Below are positions 8,452-20,073 of a stretch of 39,048 bases of DNA, piece by piece. A model generated the notes under the pieces. That model searched no databases, was not told the origin of the DNA, and saw only the letters and a program-made list of their open reading frames with translations. Position numbers and translations under genes: made by a program. This DNA is from CAMDWQ01 sp964497635 (GTDB taxonomy: Bacteria; Omnitrophota; Gorgyraeia; 2-02-FULL-51-18), in the NCBI GenBank assembly GCA_964497635.1, contig CAZCDB010000006.1, positions 1-39,048 on the forward strand. The letters run 5' to 3'. The first letter of the stretch is position 1. Every line of letters starts with the position of its first letter.

Positions 8452-11400
8452 AGCTTACAATACCGCTAGCGAATATACACCCCCAAATTTTGATTTTATT
8501 TCGATCAAAATTGCATCCTCCGACGTCATTCGTGGATGGTCTAAAGGAGAAGTCAAAAAACCTGAAACCATCAATTACCGTACTTTCAAACCTGAAAAAG
8601 ATGGTCTATTTTGTGAAAAGATTTTTGGACCTTCTCGGGATTGGGAGTGTAATTGCGGAAAATACAAGAGAATCAAGCATAAGGGGATTGTTTGCGACCG
8701 CTGCGGCGTCGAAGTCACCTTGTCGAAAGTGCGTCGTGAACGGATGGGGCATATTGACCTGGCCACTCCCGTTTCGCATATCTGGTTTTATAAGGCCGTC
8801 CCTTCGCGCTTAGGGGCTCTTCTTGAGCTGAACCTAAGAGAGCTTGAGCGGATCATTTATTATGAAGAATACGTCGTCATTGAGCCAGGAGACACCCCGC
8901 TCAAAAAAGGCGATCTATTAAACGAAGAGAAGTACCAGATGATGGTCGATAACTACGGCCACAAATTTGTCGCGAAGATGGGCGCCGAAGCGATTCGTGA
9001 TCTTCTTCGTCAGGTAGATTTGGATAAGCTCAACACAAAACTTCACGCGGAGCTCAAAGTTGCCAAAGCGGAAGCAACACAGAAAAAACTGATCAAAAAT
9101 CTCCGGATTGTGGAAGCTTTTCAGAGTTCAGGCAATGAAATTGATTGGATGATTTTAGAGACGGTGCCGGTGATCCCACCGGATTTACGTCCTCTCGTGC
9201 CCTTGGATGGCGGTCGTTTTGCCACCAGCGATTTAAATGATCTTTATCGTCGCGTGATCAATCGTAACAATCGTTTGAAGAAGCTTCTGGAGCTACGCGC
9301 TCCTGAAGTGATTGTTCGTAACGAAAAACGCATGCTTCAGGAAGCCGTGGACGCCCTTTTTGACAATGGTCGTCATGGCCGTCCGGTGCTTGGCTCAGGC
9401 AATCGTCCTTTAAAGAGCTTAAGTGATATGTTGAAAGGCAAGCAAGGGCGTTTTCGTCAGAATCTTTTGGGAAAACGTGTGGATTATTCGGGCCGTTCGG
9501 TCATCGTCGTCGGACCTGAGCTCAAACTCCATCAGTGTGGTCTCCCCAAGAAAATGGCGCTGGAGCTTTTTGAGCCCTTTATTATCAAAAAATTAAGAGA
9601 GCGTGGTTTCGTTCACACGATCAAGAGCGCCAAACGCATGGTGGAAAAAGAGCGTTTGGAAGTCTGGGATATCTTGGAAGAAGTGATCAAGAATCATCCG
9701 GTCATGCTCAATCGTGCCCCGACCCTTCACCGTTTGGGTATCCAAGCGTTTGAGCCTGTTTTGGTCGAAGGTAAAGCGATCCGTATTCATCCGCTGGTTT
9801 GCGCGGCGTTCAATGCCGATTTTGACGGAGATCAAATGGCTGTTCACGTGCCCTTGTCTCTGGAAGCGCAGATCGAGTGCCGGATTCTGCTTTTATCCAT
9901 CAACAATATTTTCTCACCCGCAGACGGACGTCCGGTGGCAACGCCGAGCCAAGACGTTGTGTTGGGCTCCTATTATATGACCAAGGAAAAGCCCGGCGCC
10001 AAGGGTCAGGGGATTATTTTCTCCTCTCCCGAAGAAGTCATCACGGCGCATGCGGATAAGGAAGTGGAATTGCACGCCAAAATTAAAGTCCGTGTCAAGG
10101 GACAGATCCTCGAGACAACGGTGGGACGTGTTATTTTCAACCAGGTATTGCCGGAAGCTGTTCCTTTCGCTAATTTTGTCATGACTAAATCCAAGCTCAA
10201 TCAAGTCATCGCCAATTCTTACAAATTGACCGGGCATCATCGCACCATCAAGTTGTTGGATGATTTAAAAGATACCGGGTTTGAATTTGCAACATTGGCC
10301 GGTATTTCAATTTCTCTGGATGATCTGCGTATTCCCGCTAAAAAGAGTGTTATTTTGGAAAAAGCAGGAGAGAAAGTTCAGAAAGTTGACGAGCAGTATC
10401 GCCGGGGTGTTATTACTGAAGGTGAGCGTTACAACAACATCATTGATATTTGGACTCAAGCCACCGATGAAGTAGCGGATTCCGTTTTTGCGGATCTTGA
10501 GCAATTCAATCCGATTTTCATGATGGCCGATTCCGGCGCCCGAGGATCCAAGCAGCAGATCCGTCAGCTGGCGGGGATGAGAGGTTTGATGGCCAAGCCA
10601 AGCGGTGAGATCATCGAAAACCCGATCAAAGCCAATTTCCGTGAAGGTTTGACGATGCTTGAATATTTTATTTCAACGCACGGTGCGCGCAAAGGTTTGG
10701 CGGATACCGCTTTGAAAACTGCGGACTCTGGATATCTGACACGCCGTCTGGTGGATGTCGCTCAAGATGTGATCATCAACCAAGAGGATTGCGGTACAGT
10801 GAAGGGTATTTTTATCGAAGCTATTATTGAAGGGGATGAGGTCGTGATTCCTTTGCGTGACCGTATCATCGGCCGCGTTGCTCTCGATAATATCGCGGAT
10901 GTTATCACCGACACCGTGCTTGTGGAAGCCAATCAAGAAATTACAGAAGATGCCGCCAAGGCGGTGGAAGAAGCAGGAATTGATAAGATCAAGATTCGTT
11001 CCGTGCTGACTTGCGAGTCCCGTCGTGGTGTTTGCGCTAAGTGTTATGGCCGCAACCTGGCGACAGGTCGCTTGGTGGAGCTTGGAGAAGCGGTAGGAAT
11101 TATCGCGGCTCAGTCCATCGGGGAGCCGGGAACTCAGCTGACGATGAGAACCTTCCATATCGGTGGTACGGCCAGCCGTACTGTCGCGGAGTCTTCCATC
11201 AAAGCCAAGAATTCAGGAACTTTCAAGTACCATGCAATCAAGACCGTGGCTTTGAAGCAGGGTACCTTTGTTATTTTGAATCGTAATGGTCAGGTCTCTA
11301 TCCATGATGAATCAGGCAGAGAGCTTGAGCGTCATGCGGTTCCGCACGGAGGCTATCTCAAAGTAGCCGATGGCGGCAAAGTACAAAAAGGCCAGGTGTT

Positions 11401-12511
11401 TATTGATTGGGATCCGTACTCTTCCTCCATCTTTACCGAGGTTGAAGGAACGGTGAAGTTTGAAGACATTATCGAAGAAGTCACGATGCACAAACAAATG
11501 GATACCGCGACCGGGAACATCGAGCGCGTGATCATGGAGCATCGCGGAGAACATCACCCGCAGATCTTGGTGCTGGATTCAAAGAAAGATGTGTTGGCGA
11601 TCTACCCAATTCCTTCCGGAGCCCACATTGTCATTGAAGACGGCGAAAAAGTTCATGCCGGAGATTTGATTGCCAAGACTCCTCGTAAAATTACCAAGAC
11701 CAAGGATATCACCGGAGGTCTTCCGCGTGTGGCCGAGCTTTTTGAAGCGCGCCGCCCCAAAGATCCTGCGATCATTTCCGAAATTGACGGAATCGTGGAA
11801 TTTGGAGAATCTCGCAAAGGACATCGCCGCGTGATTGTGAAGAGCTCTACCGGAATGAAGAAAGAATATCTCATTCCTCACGGAAAACATTTAAATGTGT
11901 ATAAAGGCGACTTTGTTTACGCGGGTGATCAGCTGGTCGATGGACCGGTGGTGCCTCAGGATATTTTGAAGATTAGCGGTGAGCGCAAACTTCAAGAATA
12001 TTTGGTAAATGAGGTTCAAGAAGTTTATCGTTTACAGGGTGTAAGTATCAACGACAAGCACATCGAAGTGATTGTGCGTCAAATGCTCCGCAAGGTTCGT
12101 ATTTCCGATGGAGGGGATACGGATTTCTTGGTGGGAATGCAAGTGGATCGCTTCAAGCTTCAAGAAGAGAATGAGCGTTTTTCAAAAAAGAAAAAGCAGA
12201 CAGCCAAAGCCGAGCCGATTCTTTTGGGAATTACCCGCGCCTCTCTTTCGACGGACAGCTTTATTTCCGCCGCAAGCTTCCAAGAGACCACCCGTGTTCT
12301 TACGGACGCGGCCGCATCGGGCAGAAAAGATTACTTGCTTGGACTCAAGGAAAACGTTATTATGGGGCACCTTATTCCTGCCGGTACCGGATTTGCGGGC
12401 CAGCGTCGCGTAGAAATTGTGCGCCATATTGAGGAAGAGTCCAAGAAAAATAAACCCGCGGATAAAATATTTGCGGATGAAATATTAACCACAGAGGAAC
12501 AGAGTAGCTAG
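8444..12511 (+). CDS. rpoC: DNA-directed RNA polymerase subunit beta'
   Basis: The beta' subunit carries the catalytic Mg-binding loop NADFDGD at residues 457-463. The open frame extends upstream to 8390, but the start is taken as GTG 8444: GAGGTG lies just before it and the overlap with rpoB is 8 nt. This gives 1355 aa. Zinc site 1 has cysteines 69, 71, 84 and 87, and zinc site 2 has 783, 857, 864 and 867. The trigger-loop region near residue 880-910 (IAAQSIGEPGTQLTMRTFH) is intact. The stop is one base from rpsL. Confidence 0.99.
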   Translation: MNKAYNTASEYTPPNFDFISIKIASSDVIRGWSKGEVKKPETINYRTFKPEKDGLFCEKIFGPSRDWECNCGKYKRIKHKGIVCDRCGVEVTLSKVRRERMGHIDLATPVSHIWFYKAVPSRLGALLELNLRELERIIYYEEYVVIEPGDTPLKKGDLLNEEKYQMMVDNYGHKFVAKMGAEAIRDLLRQVDLDKLNTKLHAELKVAKAEATQKKLIKNLRIVEAFQSSGNEIDWMILETVPVIPPDLRPLVPLDGGRFATSDLNDLYRRVINRNNRLKKLLELRAPEVIVRNEKRMLQEAVDALFDNGRHGRPVLGSGNRPLKSLSDMLKGKQGRFRQNLLGKRVDYSGRSVIVVGPELKLHQCGLPKKMALELFEPFIIKKLRERGFVHTIKSAKRMVEKERLEVWDILEEVIKNHPVMLNRAPTLHRLGIQAFEPVLVEGKAIRIHPLVCAAFNADFDGDQMAVHVPLSLEAQIECRILLLSINNIFSPADGRPVATPSQDVVLGSYYMTKEKPGAKGQGIIFSSPEEVITAHADKEVELHAKIKVRVKGQILETTVGRVIFNQVLPEAVPFANFVMTKSKLNQVIANSYKLTGHHRTIKLLDDLKDTGFEFATLAGISISLDDLRIPAKKSVILEKAGEKVQKVDEQYRRGVITEGERYNNIIDIWTQATDEVADSVFADLEQFNPIFMMADSGARGSKQQIRQLAGMRGLMAKPSGEIIENPIKANFREGLTMLEYFISTHGARKGLADTALKTADSGYLTRRLVDVAQDVIINQEDCGTVKGIFIEAIIEGDEVVIPLRDRIIGRVALDNIADVITDTVLVEANQEITEDAAKAVEEAGIDKIKIRSVLTCESRRGVCAKCYGRNLATGRLVELGEAVGIIAAQSIGEPGTQLTMRTFHIGGTASRTVAESSIKAKNSGTFKYHAIKTVALKQGTFVILNRNGQVSIHDESGRELERHAVPHGGYLKVADGGKVQKGQVFIDWDPYSSSIFTEVEGTVKFEDIIEEVTMHKQMDTATGNIERVIMEHRGEHHPQILVLDSKKDVLAIYPIPSGAHIVIEDGEKVHAGDLIAKTPRKITKTKDITGGLPRVAELFEARRPKDPAIISEIDGIVEFGESRKGHRRVIVKSSTGMKKEYLIPHGKHLNVYKGDFVYAGDQLVDGPVVPQDILKISGERKLQEYLVNEVQEVYRLQGVSINDKHIEVIVRQMLRKVRISDGGDTDFLVGMQVDRFKLQEENERFSKKKKQTAKAEPILLGITRASLSTDSFISAASFQETTRVLTDAAASGRKDYLLGLKENVIMGHLIPAGTGFAGQRRVEIVRHIEEESKKNKPADKIFADEILTTEEQSS

Positions 12512-12512
12512 T

Positions 12513-12914
12513 ATGCCGACGATTAATCAGTTGATCCGTATGGGTCGCGAGCAGGTGAAGGTCAAGACCAAGTCACCCGCACTGACCGCATCTCCCCAGA
12601 GACGTGGCGTGTGTTTGCAAGTCAAAACACAGACACCCAAAAAACCAAACTCAGCCCTTCGAAAAGTGGCGCGTGTGCGGTTGACCAACGGATATGAAGT
12701 CACGGCTTACATTCCCGGAGTGGGGCACAACCTGCAGGAACATTCGATTGTCACAGTGCGTGGCGGTCGTGTGAAAGATTTGCCGGGTGTGCGTTATCAC
12801 ATTGTGCGTGGAACCTTGGATACTGCGGGTGTTCAAGATCGTCGTCGGTCACGCTCGAAGTATGGAGCCAAGGCCCCCAAGGCGGATGCGCCTGCGGCCA
12901 AGCCCAAGAAGTAG
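12513..12914 (+). CDS. rpsL: Small ribosomal subunit protein uS12
   Basis: uS12 sits at the decoding centre and tunes accuracy. The product is 133 aa with a normal core and a C-terminal Lys/Ala/Pro tail of about 10 residues. Lysine 43 in TPKKPNSALRK is the wild-type residue linked to streptomycin sensitivity, and GGRVKDLPGVRYH keeps the second conserved loop with the Asp that is methylthiolated in some bacteria. The ribosome binding site GAGGA lies inside the end of rpoC. Joining rpoC directly to the str cluster is common outside gammaproteobacteria. Confidence 0.98.
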   Translation: MPTINQLIRMGREQVKVKTKSPALTASPQRRGVCLQVKTQTPKKPNSALRKVARVRLTNGYEVTAYIPGVGHNLQEHSIVTVRGGRVKDLPGVRYHIVRGTLDTAGVQDRRRSRSKYGAKAPKADAPAAKPKK

Positions 12915-12949
12915 TTGAAGTATAAAACCAATTTTAAATAGGTGGCGTC

Positions 12950-13420
12950 ATGAGAAGAAGAAGAGCTGATAAAAGAGAAGTTAATCCGGATCCTAAGTTT
13001 AATCAGAAGAGCATTTCTCGTTTCATCAATATTTTGATGATTGATGGAAAGAAGTGGAATGCTGAGAAGATTATCTATGGGTCTTTGGATATTCTGCAGC
13101 AGAAGACGCAAAAAGCCGATGTGGTGGAAGTGTTGACGAAGGCGATTGACAATGTTCGACCCCTGCTGGAGCTTAAGTCTCGTCGAGTGGGTGGCGCGAC
13201 TTATCAAATTCCGGTGGAAGTACGAGGTGATCGTGGTGCCCAGCTGGCAATGCGCTGGATGAGGAATGCCGCACGTTCTCGCAAAGGGAAGCCTATGGAG
13301 CAACGCTTGGCCGATGAGATTTTGGATGCTTACAACGGTCAAGGGACCTCCGTCAAGAAAAAAGAAGAAATCCATAAGATGGCAGAAGCCAACCGCGCTT
13401 TCAGCCATTATCGCTGGTAA
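12950..13420 (+). CDS. rpsG: Small ribosomal subunit protein uS7
   Basis: uS7 starts assembly of the 30S head and contacts the E-site tRNA. The product is 156 aa, full length. The conserved N terminus (RRRRADKREVNPDPKF), the beta hairpin region VGGATYQIPVEV and the C-terminal EANRAFSHYRW are all present. An AGGTGG site lies about 5 bp before the ATG. It precedes fusA by 44 bp. uS7 represses the str operon in E. coli, but I see no clear operator in the short rpsL-rpsG gap. Confidence 0.98.
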   Translation: MRRRRADKREVNPDPKFNQKSISRFINILMIDGKKWNAEKIIYGSLDILQQKTQKADVVEVLTKAIDNVRPLLELKSRRVGGATYQIPVEVRGDRGAQLAMRWMRNAARSRKGKPMEQRLADEILDAYNGQGTSVKKKEEIHKMAEANRAFSHYRW

Positions 13421-13464
13421 AAAACAAAGAATAAACAGGACTTTAGAAGAGAAACTATTTATTT

Positions 13465-15573
<2,109 letters not shown>

Positions 15574-15601
15574 TAGAGCATTATTTTAGGGAGACTTTCA
15601 A

Positions 15602-16792
15602 ATGTCCAAAGAAAAATTCGAACGCACCAAGCCCCACGTGAACATCGGCACCATCGGACACGTGGATCACGGTAAAACAACGCTAACCGCCGCCATCACC
15701 ACCGTCCTTGCCAAAAGAGGACTGGCCGAAGCCCGTGCCTTCGACACCATTGATAACGCCCCTGAGGAAAGAGAGCGTGGTATCACCATCGCCGTCTCTC
15801 ACGTCGAATACCAGACGGATAAAAGACACTACGCCCACGTCGACTGCCCAGGCCACGCCGACTACATCAAAAACATGATCACCGGTGCCGCCCAGATGGA
15901 CGGAGCTATTCTTGTCGTCTCTGCCGCAGACGGCCCCATGCCTCAGACTAGAGAGCATATTCTTTTAGCCCGTCAAGTCGGTGTCCCAGCCGTTGTCGTC
16001 TTCCTTAATAAGTGCGACGCCGTCGATGACAAAGAACTCTTAGAACTGGTAGAAGTCGAAGTCAGAGAACTTCTCACCAAGTACCAATTCCCAGGCGATA
16101 AAATTCCCGTGGTCAAAGGCTCAGCTCTTGAAGCCCTCAACAACCCAACAGATGCTGGAAAGATTCAGTGCATCCTAGACCTCATGAAGGCTGTAGACGA
16201 CTATGTGCCTACCCCCAAGCGTGAAGTCGAAAAACCCTTCTTGATGCCTATCGAAGACGTATTCTCCATCACCGGTCGTGGAACCGTAGGAACCGGCCGT
16301 ATTGAAAGAGGCGCTTGCAAAGTCGGCGACGAAGTAGAAATCGTCGGCATCAAAGCCACTAAGAAGACCGTCATCACCGGCATTGAAATGTTCCGTAAGC
16401 TCTTAGACGACGGACAAGCCGGAGACAACGTAGGACTGCTCTTAAGAGGTGTGGACAAAAACGATCTTGAAAGAGGCCAAGTCCTTGCCAAACCAGGATC
16501 CATTACCCCTCACACCAAGTTTAAGGGAGAGGTCTACATCCTTACCAAGGAAGAGGGAGGCCGTCACACCGCCTTCTTCAATGGCTACAAACCCCAATTC
16601 TATTTTAGAACCACCGACGTGACCGGCATCATGAATCTACCCAAAGATGTAGAGATGGTCATGCCCGGAGACTCTGTCACCATCACAGCCGAACTCATCA
16701 CCCCCATCGCCATGGAGAAGGAACTTCGCTTCGCCATCCGTGAGGGTGGACGTACTGTTGGGGCGGGAGTGATCTCGGAGATTTTGGCTTAA
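15602..16792 (+). CDS. tuf: Elongation factor Tu (copy 2)
   Basis: This is the str-operon copy of EF-Tu, 396 aa, with the same G motifs as the first copy (GHVDHGKT 19-26, DCPGH 81-85, NKCD 136-139). The nucleotide sequence 15588-16792 is identical to 106-1310 as read by eye. The identity covers the ribosome binding site and ends exactly with the TAA stop; the next base differs. Such sharp limits point to recent or continuing gene conversion between the copies. rpsJ starts three bases after the stop, so this copy also supplies the sequence in front of the S10 gene. Confidence 0.99.
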   Translation: MSKEKFERTKPHVNIGTIGHVDHGKTTLTAAITTVLAKRGLAEARAFDTIDNAPEERERGITIAVSHVEYQTDKRHYAHVDCPGHADYIKNMITGAAQMDGAILVVSAADGPMPQTREHILLARQVGVPAVVVFLNKCDAVDDKELLELVEVEVRELLTKYQFPGDKIPVVKGSALEALNNPTDAGKIQCILDLMKAVDDYVPTPKREVEKPFLMPIEDVFSITGRGTVGTGRIERGACKVGDEVEIVGIKATKKTVITGIEMFRKLLDDGQAGDNVGLLLRGVDKNDLERGQVLAKPGSITPHTKFKGEVYILTKEEGGRHTAFFNGYKPQFYFRTTDVTGIMNLPKDVEMVMPGDSVTITAELITPIAMEKELRFAIREGGRTVGAGVISEILA

Positions 16793-16795
16793 GTT

Positions 16796-17113
16796 ATGGC
16801 AACCGCGGCCGGTGTTCAAAAAATTAGAATTCGGTTGAAAGCATACGATCATCGTGTGCTGGATCAATCAGCCATTGAGATTATTGATACCGCCAAAAGA
16901 ACGGGCGCTAAGGTTTCGGGCCCTATTCCCTTGCCGACGGATTGCGAGCTTATTTGCGTTAATCGCTCTCCGGTGATCGATAAAAAATCACGTGAGCAGT
17001 TTTTCATGAAAACACACAAGCGTCTGCTGGATATTTTAAATCCAACCGCTAAAACGATTGATGCTCTTCGCAAGCTGGATTTACCGGCCGGCGTTGATGT
17101 TGAGATTAAGTAA
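16796..17113 (+). CDS. rpsJ: Small ribosomal subunit protein uS10
   Basis: uS10 is a 30S head protein that also acts as NusE in antitermination and binds the NusG KOW domain. The product is 105 aa, full length, with the typical KIRIRLKAYDHRVLD near the N terminus and an R....K..FF.KTHKR.LDI core. The ATG lies only 3 bp after the tuf stop. The nearest purine-rich site (GGAG at the end of tuf) is about 15 bp or more away, so translation probably depends on coupling to tuf. It opens the S10 cluster. Confidence 0.97.
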   Translation: MATAAGVQKIRIRLKAYDHRVLDQSAIEIIDTAKRTGAKVSGPIPLPTDCELICVNRSPVIDKKSREQFFMKTHKRLLDILNPTAKTIDALRKLDLPAGVDVEIK

Positions 17114-17124
17114 GGGTAGAAGAA

Positions 17125-17859
17125 ATGCAAGCGATTCTTGGAAAAAAAGTAGGAATGACTCAAATTATCAATGCGCAGGGAAACTTTGTTCCTTGCACCG
17201 TCTTGGAAGCGGGTCCATGCGTCGTCACCGAGCTTAAAACTCCTGAAAAGCATGGCTACAAGGCAGTTCAAGTTGGTTTTGGAGATGAGATCAAGGCAAA
17301 GAATACACCCAACTCCATCAAAGTTGAATTTGCCAAGAAAAACCTCAAGCTTAAAAAATATTTGCAAGAAATTCGTTTAAATGCGGATGAAAATTTTGCC
17401 TTGGGCCAAGAGATCAAGGCTGATATTTTTAAAGCTGGAGATTTATTGGACATTCAAGGAAGCTCTATCGGAAAAGGTTTTGCCGGTGGAATGAAAAAGT
17501 GGCACTGGCGTGGTGGTCCCGGAAGTCATGGATCGATGTTCCATCGTCGTATTGGTTCGGTGGGTGCTAGCTCTTTTCCTTCAAGGACATGGCCAGGTCA
17601 TCATATGCCGGGTCGTTTAGGCGGCACTTTGACTACGGTTCAAAATATTGAAGTTTTAAAAGTTGATGCAGAAAAAAACATGATCGTGGTTAAGGGATCT
17701 GTGCCTGGCGGTGATATGGGCGTACTTTATATCCGCCGTTCCTTGAAGAAGCCTGAAGGCGTCAAGGCAAAGGTGACTACCAAGAGCACAACCAAGGATC
17801 CACTCAAATTGAGCAAGCAGGCCGCTGCGGGTAAGGGCGGAGCCGCTAAAAAGAAATAA
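17125..17859 (+). CDS. rplC: Large ribosomal subunit protein uL3
   Basis: uL3 reaches from the 50S surface to near the peptidyl-transferase centre and is an early assembly protein. The product is 244 aa against a usual length near 209. The core is standard: GKKVGMTQI at the N terminus and the central extension with GPGSHGSMFHRRIGSVG. The excess is a C-terminal tail of about 35 residues rich in Lys, Thr, Ala and Gly. AGGGTAGA precedes the ATG. It is followed by rplD in the standard S10 order. Confidence 0.97.
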   Translation: MQAILGKKVGMTQIINAQGNFVPCTVLEAGPCVVTELKTPEKHGYKAVQVGFGDEIKAKNTPNSIKVEFAKKNLKLKKYLQEIRLNADENFALGQEIKADIFKAGDLLDIQGSSIGKGFAGGMKKWHWRGGPGSHGSMFHRRIGSVGASSFPSRTWPGHHMPGRLGGTLTTVQNIEVLKVDAEKNMIVVKGSVPGGDMGVLYIRRSLKKPEGVKAKVTTKSTTKDPLKLSKQAAAGKGGAAKKK

Positions 17860-17873
17860 GGTCAAAGGAACTT

Positions 17874-18659
17874 ATGGCAGCGCCAGTCAAAAAAAAGAAA
17901 AAAGTCATTAAGCCGGGTGCACGCAAAGCAGCGGCTACCAAAAAAAAGCCTGTTACCAAGAAGGCTGTTTTGAAGGCAACAAAACGAGTGGCTAAAGTAG
18001 CCAAGGCTACCAAAGTTGCGGCGACGACTCCTGCTTCACAAACTTTAAGTGTTTATGATCTCAATGCCAAGTCCGTGGATACGGTGAAGCTAGACTCCAT
18101 GTTTCAGGGAGAGTCAGTAAATACAGCGGTTGTCTATCAGACAGTTTTGATGTACCAGGCAGGGCAGAGAGAGGGAACAGCGGCTACCAAGGATCGCGGA
18201 CATGTACGCGGTGGTGGAAAGAAGCCCTGGAAACAGAAGGGGACCGGTCAAGCCCGTCACGGATCGCGTCGCTCCCCCATTTGGAGAGGCGGCGGAGTAA
18301 CCTTCGGTCCTATGCCTAGAGATTATTCTTATTCTTTGCCTCAGCAGCTAAGGCGTCAAGCGGTTATTGAGAGTGTCAAGGACAAGGTCCAAAAGAAGAC
18401 TTTCTTTGTTGTGAATGATCTCCAACTTGAGAAGCCAAAAACAAAACTTGTGGCAAAAATTTTGGACGCTTTTAAACTAGAGAAACCTTTGTTTCTTGTG
18501 GATAAAAAAACAACCAATTTAACGCTGGCTTCAAGAAATATCAGCGGAGTTGCCGTCAAGACAGCAGATGAAGTTAATATTTTAGATATGGCTTCCCACA
18601 AAGAATGCTTGGTGACCAAGGCTGCTTATTCGGGGCTGGTGAAAAGGTTAAAATCATGA
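17874..18659 (+). CDS. rplD: Large ribosomal subunit protein uL4
   Basis: uL4 lines the polypeptide exit tunnel and, in E. coli, regulates the S10 operon. The product is 261 aa against about 205 usual. The extra length is an N-terminal Lys/Ala-rich extension of about 55 residues, with the family domain starting near LSVYDLNAK. The tunnel loop with RGGGKKPWKQKGTGQARHG is intact. The ATG at 17874 has AAAGGAAC upstream, and no later ATG or GTG with a good site is evident before the conserved domain, so the extension looks real. The stop overlaps rplW by 4 nt. Confidence 0.96.
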   Translation: MAAPVKKKKKVIKPGARKAAATKKKPVTKKAVLKATKRVAKVAKATKVAATTPASQTLSVYDLNAKSVDTVKLDSMFQGESVNTAVVYQTVLMYQAGQREGTAATKDRGHVRGGGKKPWKQKGTGQARHGSRRSPIWRGGGVTFGPMPRDYSYSLPQQLRRQAVIESVKDKVQKKTFFVVNDLQLEKPKTKLVAKILDAFKLEKPLFLVDKKTTNLTLASRNISGVAVKTADEVNILDMASHKECLVTKAAYSGLVKRLKS

Positions 18660-18934
18660 ACAATTCGCACACGCTTTTAAATACACTTCTTCGCACTGAA
18701 AAGGGAGCCTTGCTTCATGGCGAAAACAAGTATTTGTTTTCTGTCCAAAAAAGTGCTAATAAAATTGAAATTAAAAAAGCGGTTGAGAGCGTCTATAAAG
18801 TAAAAGTTCAAGACGTCAACACGCAGGTAGTGAATGGGAAGCTTAAGAGAGTTCGTACTCAAGTAGGAAAGACGCCGGATTGGAAGAAGGCCGTTGTCAC
18901 ACTCAAAGACGGTCATAAAATCGATCTGGCATAA
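18656..18934 (+). CDS. rplW: Large ribosomal subunit protein uL23
   Basis: uL23 sits at the tunnel exit and is the docking site for trigger factor and SRP. The frame is open from 18605, but the start is the ATG at 18656, which overlaps the rplD stop as ATGA. The product is then 92 aa, normal length. The family pattern K.....N.Y.F.V...ANK.EIK.AVE..Y.VKV..VNT is clear. The C terminus ends in DGHKIDLA. It lies between rplD and rplB as in other S10 clusters. Confidence 0.96.
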   Translation: MNNSHTLLNTLLRTEKGALLHGENKYLFSVQKSANKIEIKKAVESVYKVKVQDVNTQVVNGKLKRVRTQVGKTPDWKKAVVTLKDGHKIDLA

Positions 18935-18945
18935 AACGAGGATTT

Positions 18946-19779
18946 ATGGGAACTAAATTTTTTAATGCACGTACACCGTCTCTTCGCTGGACCGCGATTT
19001 CTGATTTTTCAGAATTAAGTCCTAGACACAAGAGGCCTGAAAAGTCGCTGGTGGTTGATTTAAGACGTTCCGGCGGTCGAAACGCTCATGGACGCATGGT
19101 TTCTCGTCGGCGTGGGGGTGGGCATAAAAAACTTTATCGTATTATTGATTTTGGAAGAACTAAAGATGGAGTTCCTGGAAAGGTTCTCTCCATTGAGTAT
19201 GATCCCAATCGCACAGCGCGTATTGCGTTGATTGAGTATGCGGATCAAGAGCGCCGTTATATCCTTGCTCCCGTGGGTCTTTCTATTGGAATGACCGTGA
19301 TGAGTGGTCCTGGCTCTGAGATTCAGGTGGGCAATGCTCTGCCGATTCGCGAGATTCCCTTGGGCGCTCAGATACACAATATTGAGCTTGAAAGAAACCG
19401 TGGGGGGCAGATTGTTCGTAGCGCCGGTGGTTATGCTATTTTGATGGCCAAAGAAGGCACCCATGCCAATGTGAAGCTTCCTTCAGGTGAAGTTCGATTG
19501 ATTCCTGTGGGTAATTACGCCACGATCGGGCAAATCGGAAATCTTGAGCATGAAAATATTTCGTTAGGGAAAGCGGGTCGTAATCGTTGGCTAGGACGTC
19601 GTCCTGCCTCGCGTGCGGTAGCCAAAAATCCTGTGGATCATCCTATGGGCGGTGGTGAAGGAAAGTCTTCCGGTGGACGCCATCCGACCTCTCGTAGCGG
19701 ACAGTTGGCGAAGGGTCTTAAGACTCGCCGCAAGAAGAAACAGACTTCGCAATATATTGTGACTGGGAGACCTCGATGA
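18946..19779 (+). CDS. rplB: Large ribosomal subunit protein uL2
   Basis: uL2 is needed for subunit joining and peptidyl transfer. The product is 277 aa, full length. Both RNA-binding parts are visible: GGRNAHGR and RRRGGGHKKLYR early in the protein, and the C-terminal VDHPMGGGEGKSSGGRHP with the conserved histidine in DHPMGGGEG. GAGG lies 7 bp before the ATG. The stop overlaps rpsS by 4 nt, so the two are probably translationally coupled. Confidence 0.98.
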   Translation: MGTKFFNARTPSLRWTAISDFSELSPRHKRPEKSLVVDLRRSGGRNAHGRMVSRRRGGGHKKLYRIIDFGRTKDGVPGKVLSIEYDPNRTARIALIEYADQERRYILAPVGLSIGMTVMSGPGSEIQVGNALPIREIPLGAQIHNIELERNRGGQIVRSAGGYAILMAKEGTHANVKLPSGEVRLIPVGNYATIGQIGNLEHENISLGKAGRNRWLGRRPASRAVAKNPVDHPMGGGEGKSSGGRHPTSRSGQLAKGLKTRRKKKQTSQYIVTGRPR

Positions 19780-20060
19780 GTCGTTCGATTAAGAAGGGTG
19801 CGTTTATTGACGAGAAGCTTTTGAAAAAAGTAACCGCGATGCAAAAGCAGCGCGAGCGTAAGCCAATCAAGACTTGGTCACGCCGCTCGACCGTCACACC
19901 AGAGTTTGTGGGTCTGACCATCATGATTCATAATGGGAAGAGCCATTTACCAACATTTATCACTGAAAATATGGTGGGCCATAAACTCGGAGAGTTTGCT
20001 CCTACACGTATATTCCGTAAGCATGGCGGTATCACGAAGATGACCGCTGAATTGACCTAA
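19776..20060 (+). CDS. rpsS: Small ribosomal subunit protein uS19
   Basis: uS19 is a 30S head protein near the A site that pairs with uS13. The product is 94 aa. The signature is plain: MSRSIKKGAF at the start, then IKTWSRRSTV, and FVGLTIMIHNGK. The C terminus has the usual GHKLGEFAPTR.F..HG. The ATG overlaps the rplB stop by 4 nt and uses a GGGAGA site inside the end of rplB. Confidence 0.98.
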   Translation: MSRSIKKGAFIDEKLLKKVTAMQKQRERKPIKTWSRRSTVTPEFVGLTIMIHNGKSHLPTFITENMVGHKLGEFAPTRIFRKHGGITKMTAELT

Positions 20061-20073
20061 GAAAGAAACAATT

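Noticed and set aside
15588..16792. Second tuf as an assembly duplication
   Set aside because: Both flanks differ and match the expected contexts (tRNA-Thr and rpmG for one, fusA and rpsJ for the other), as in many bacteria with two tuf genes. Two genuine copies are more likely.
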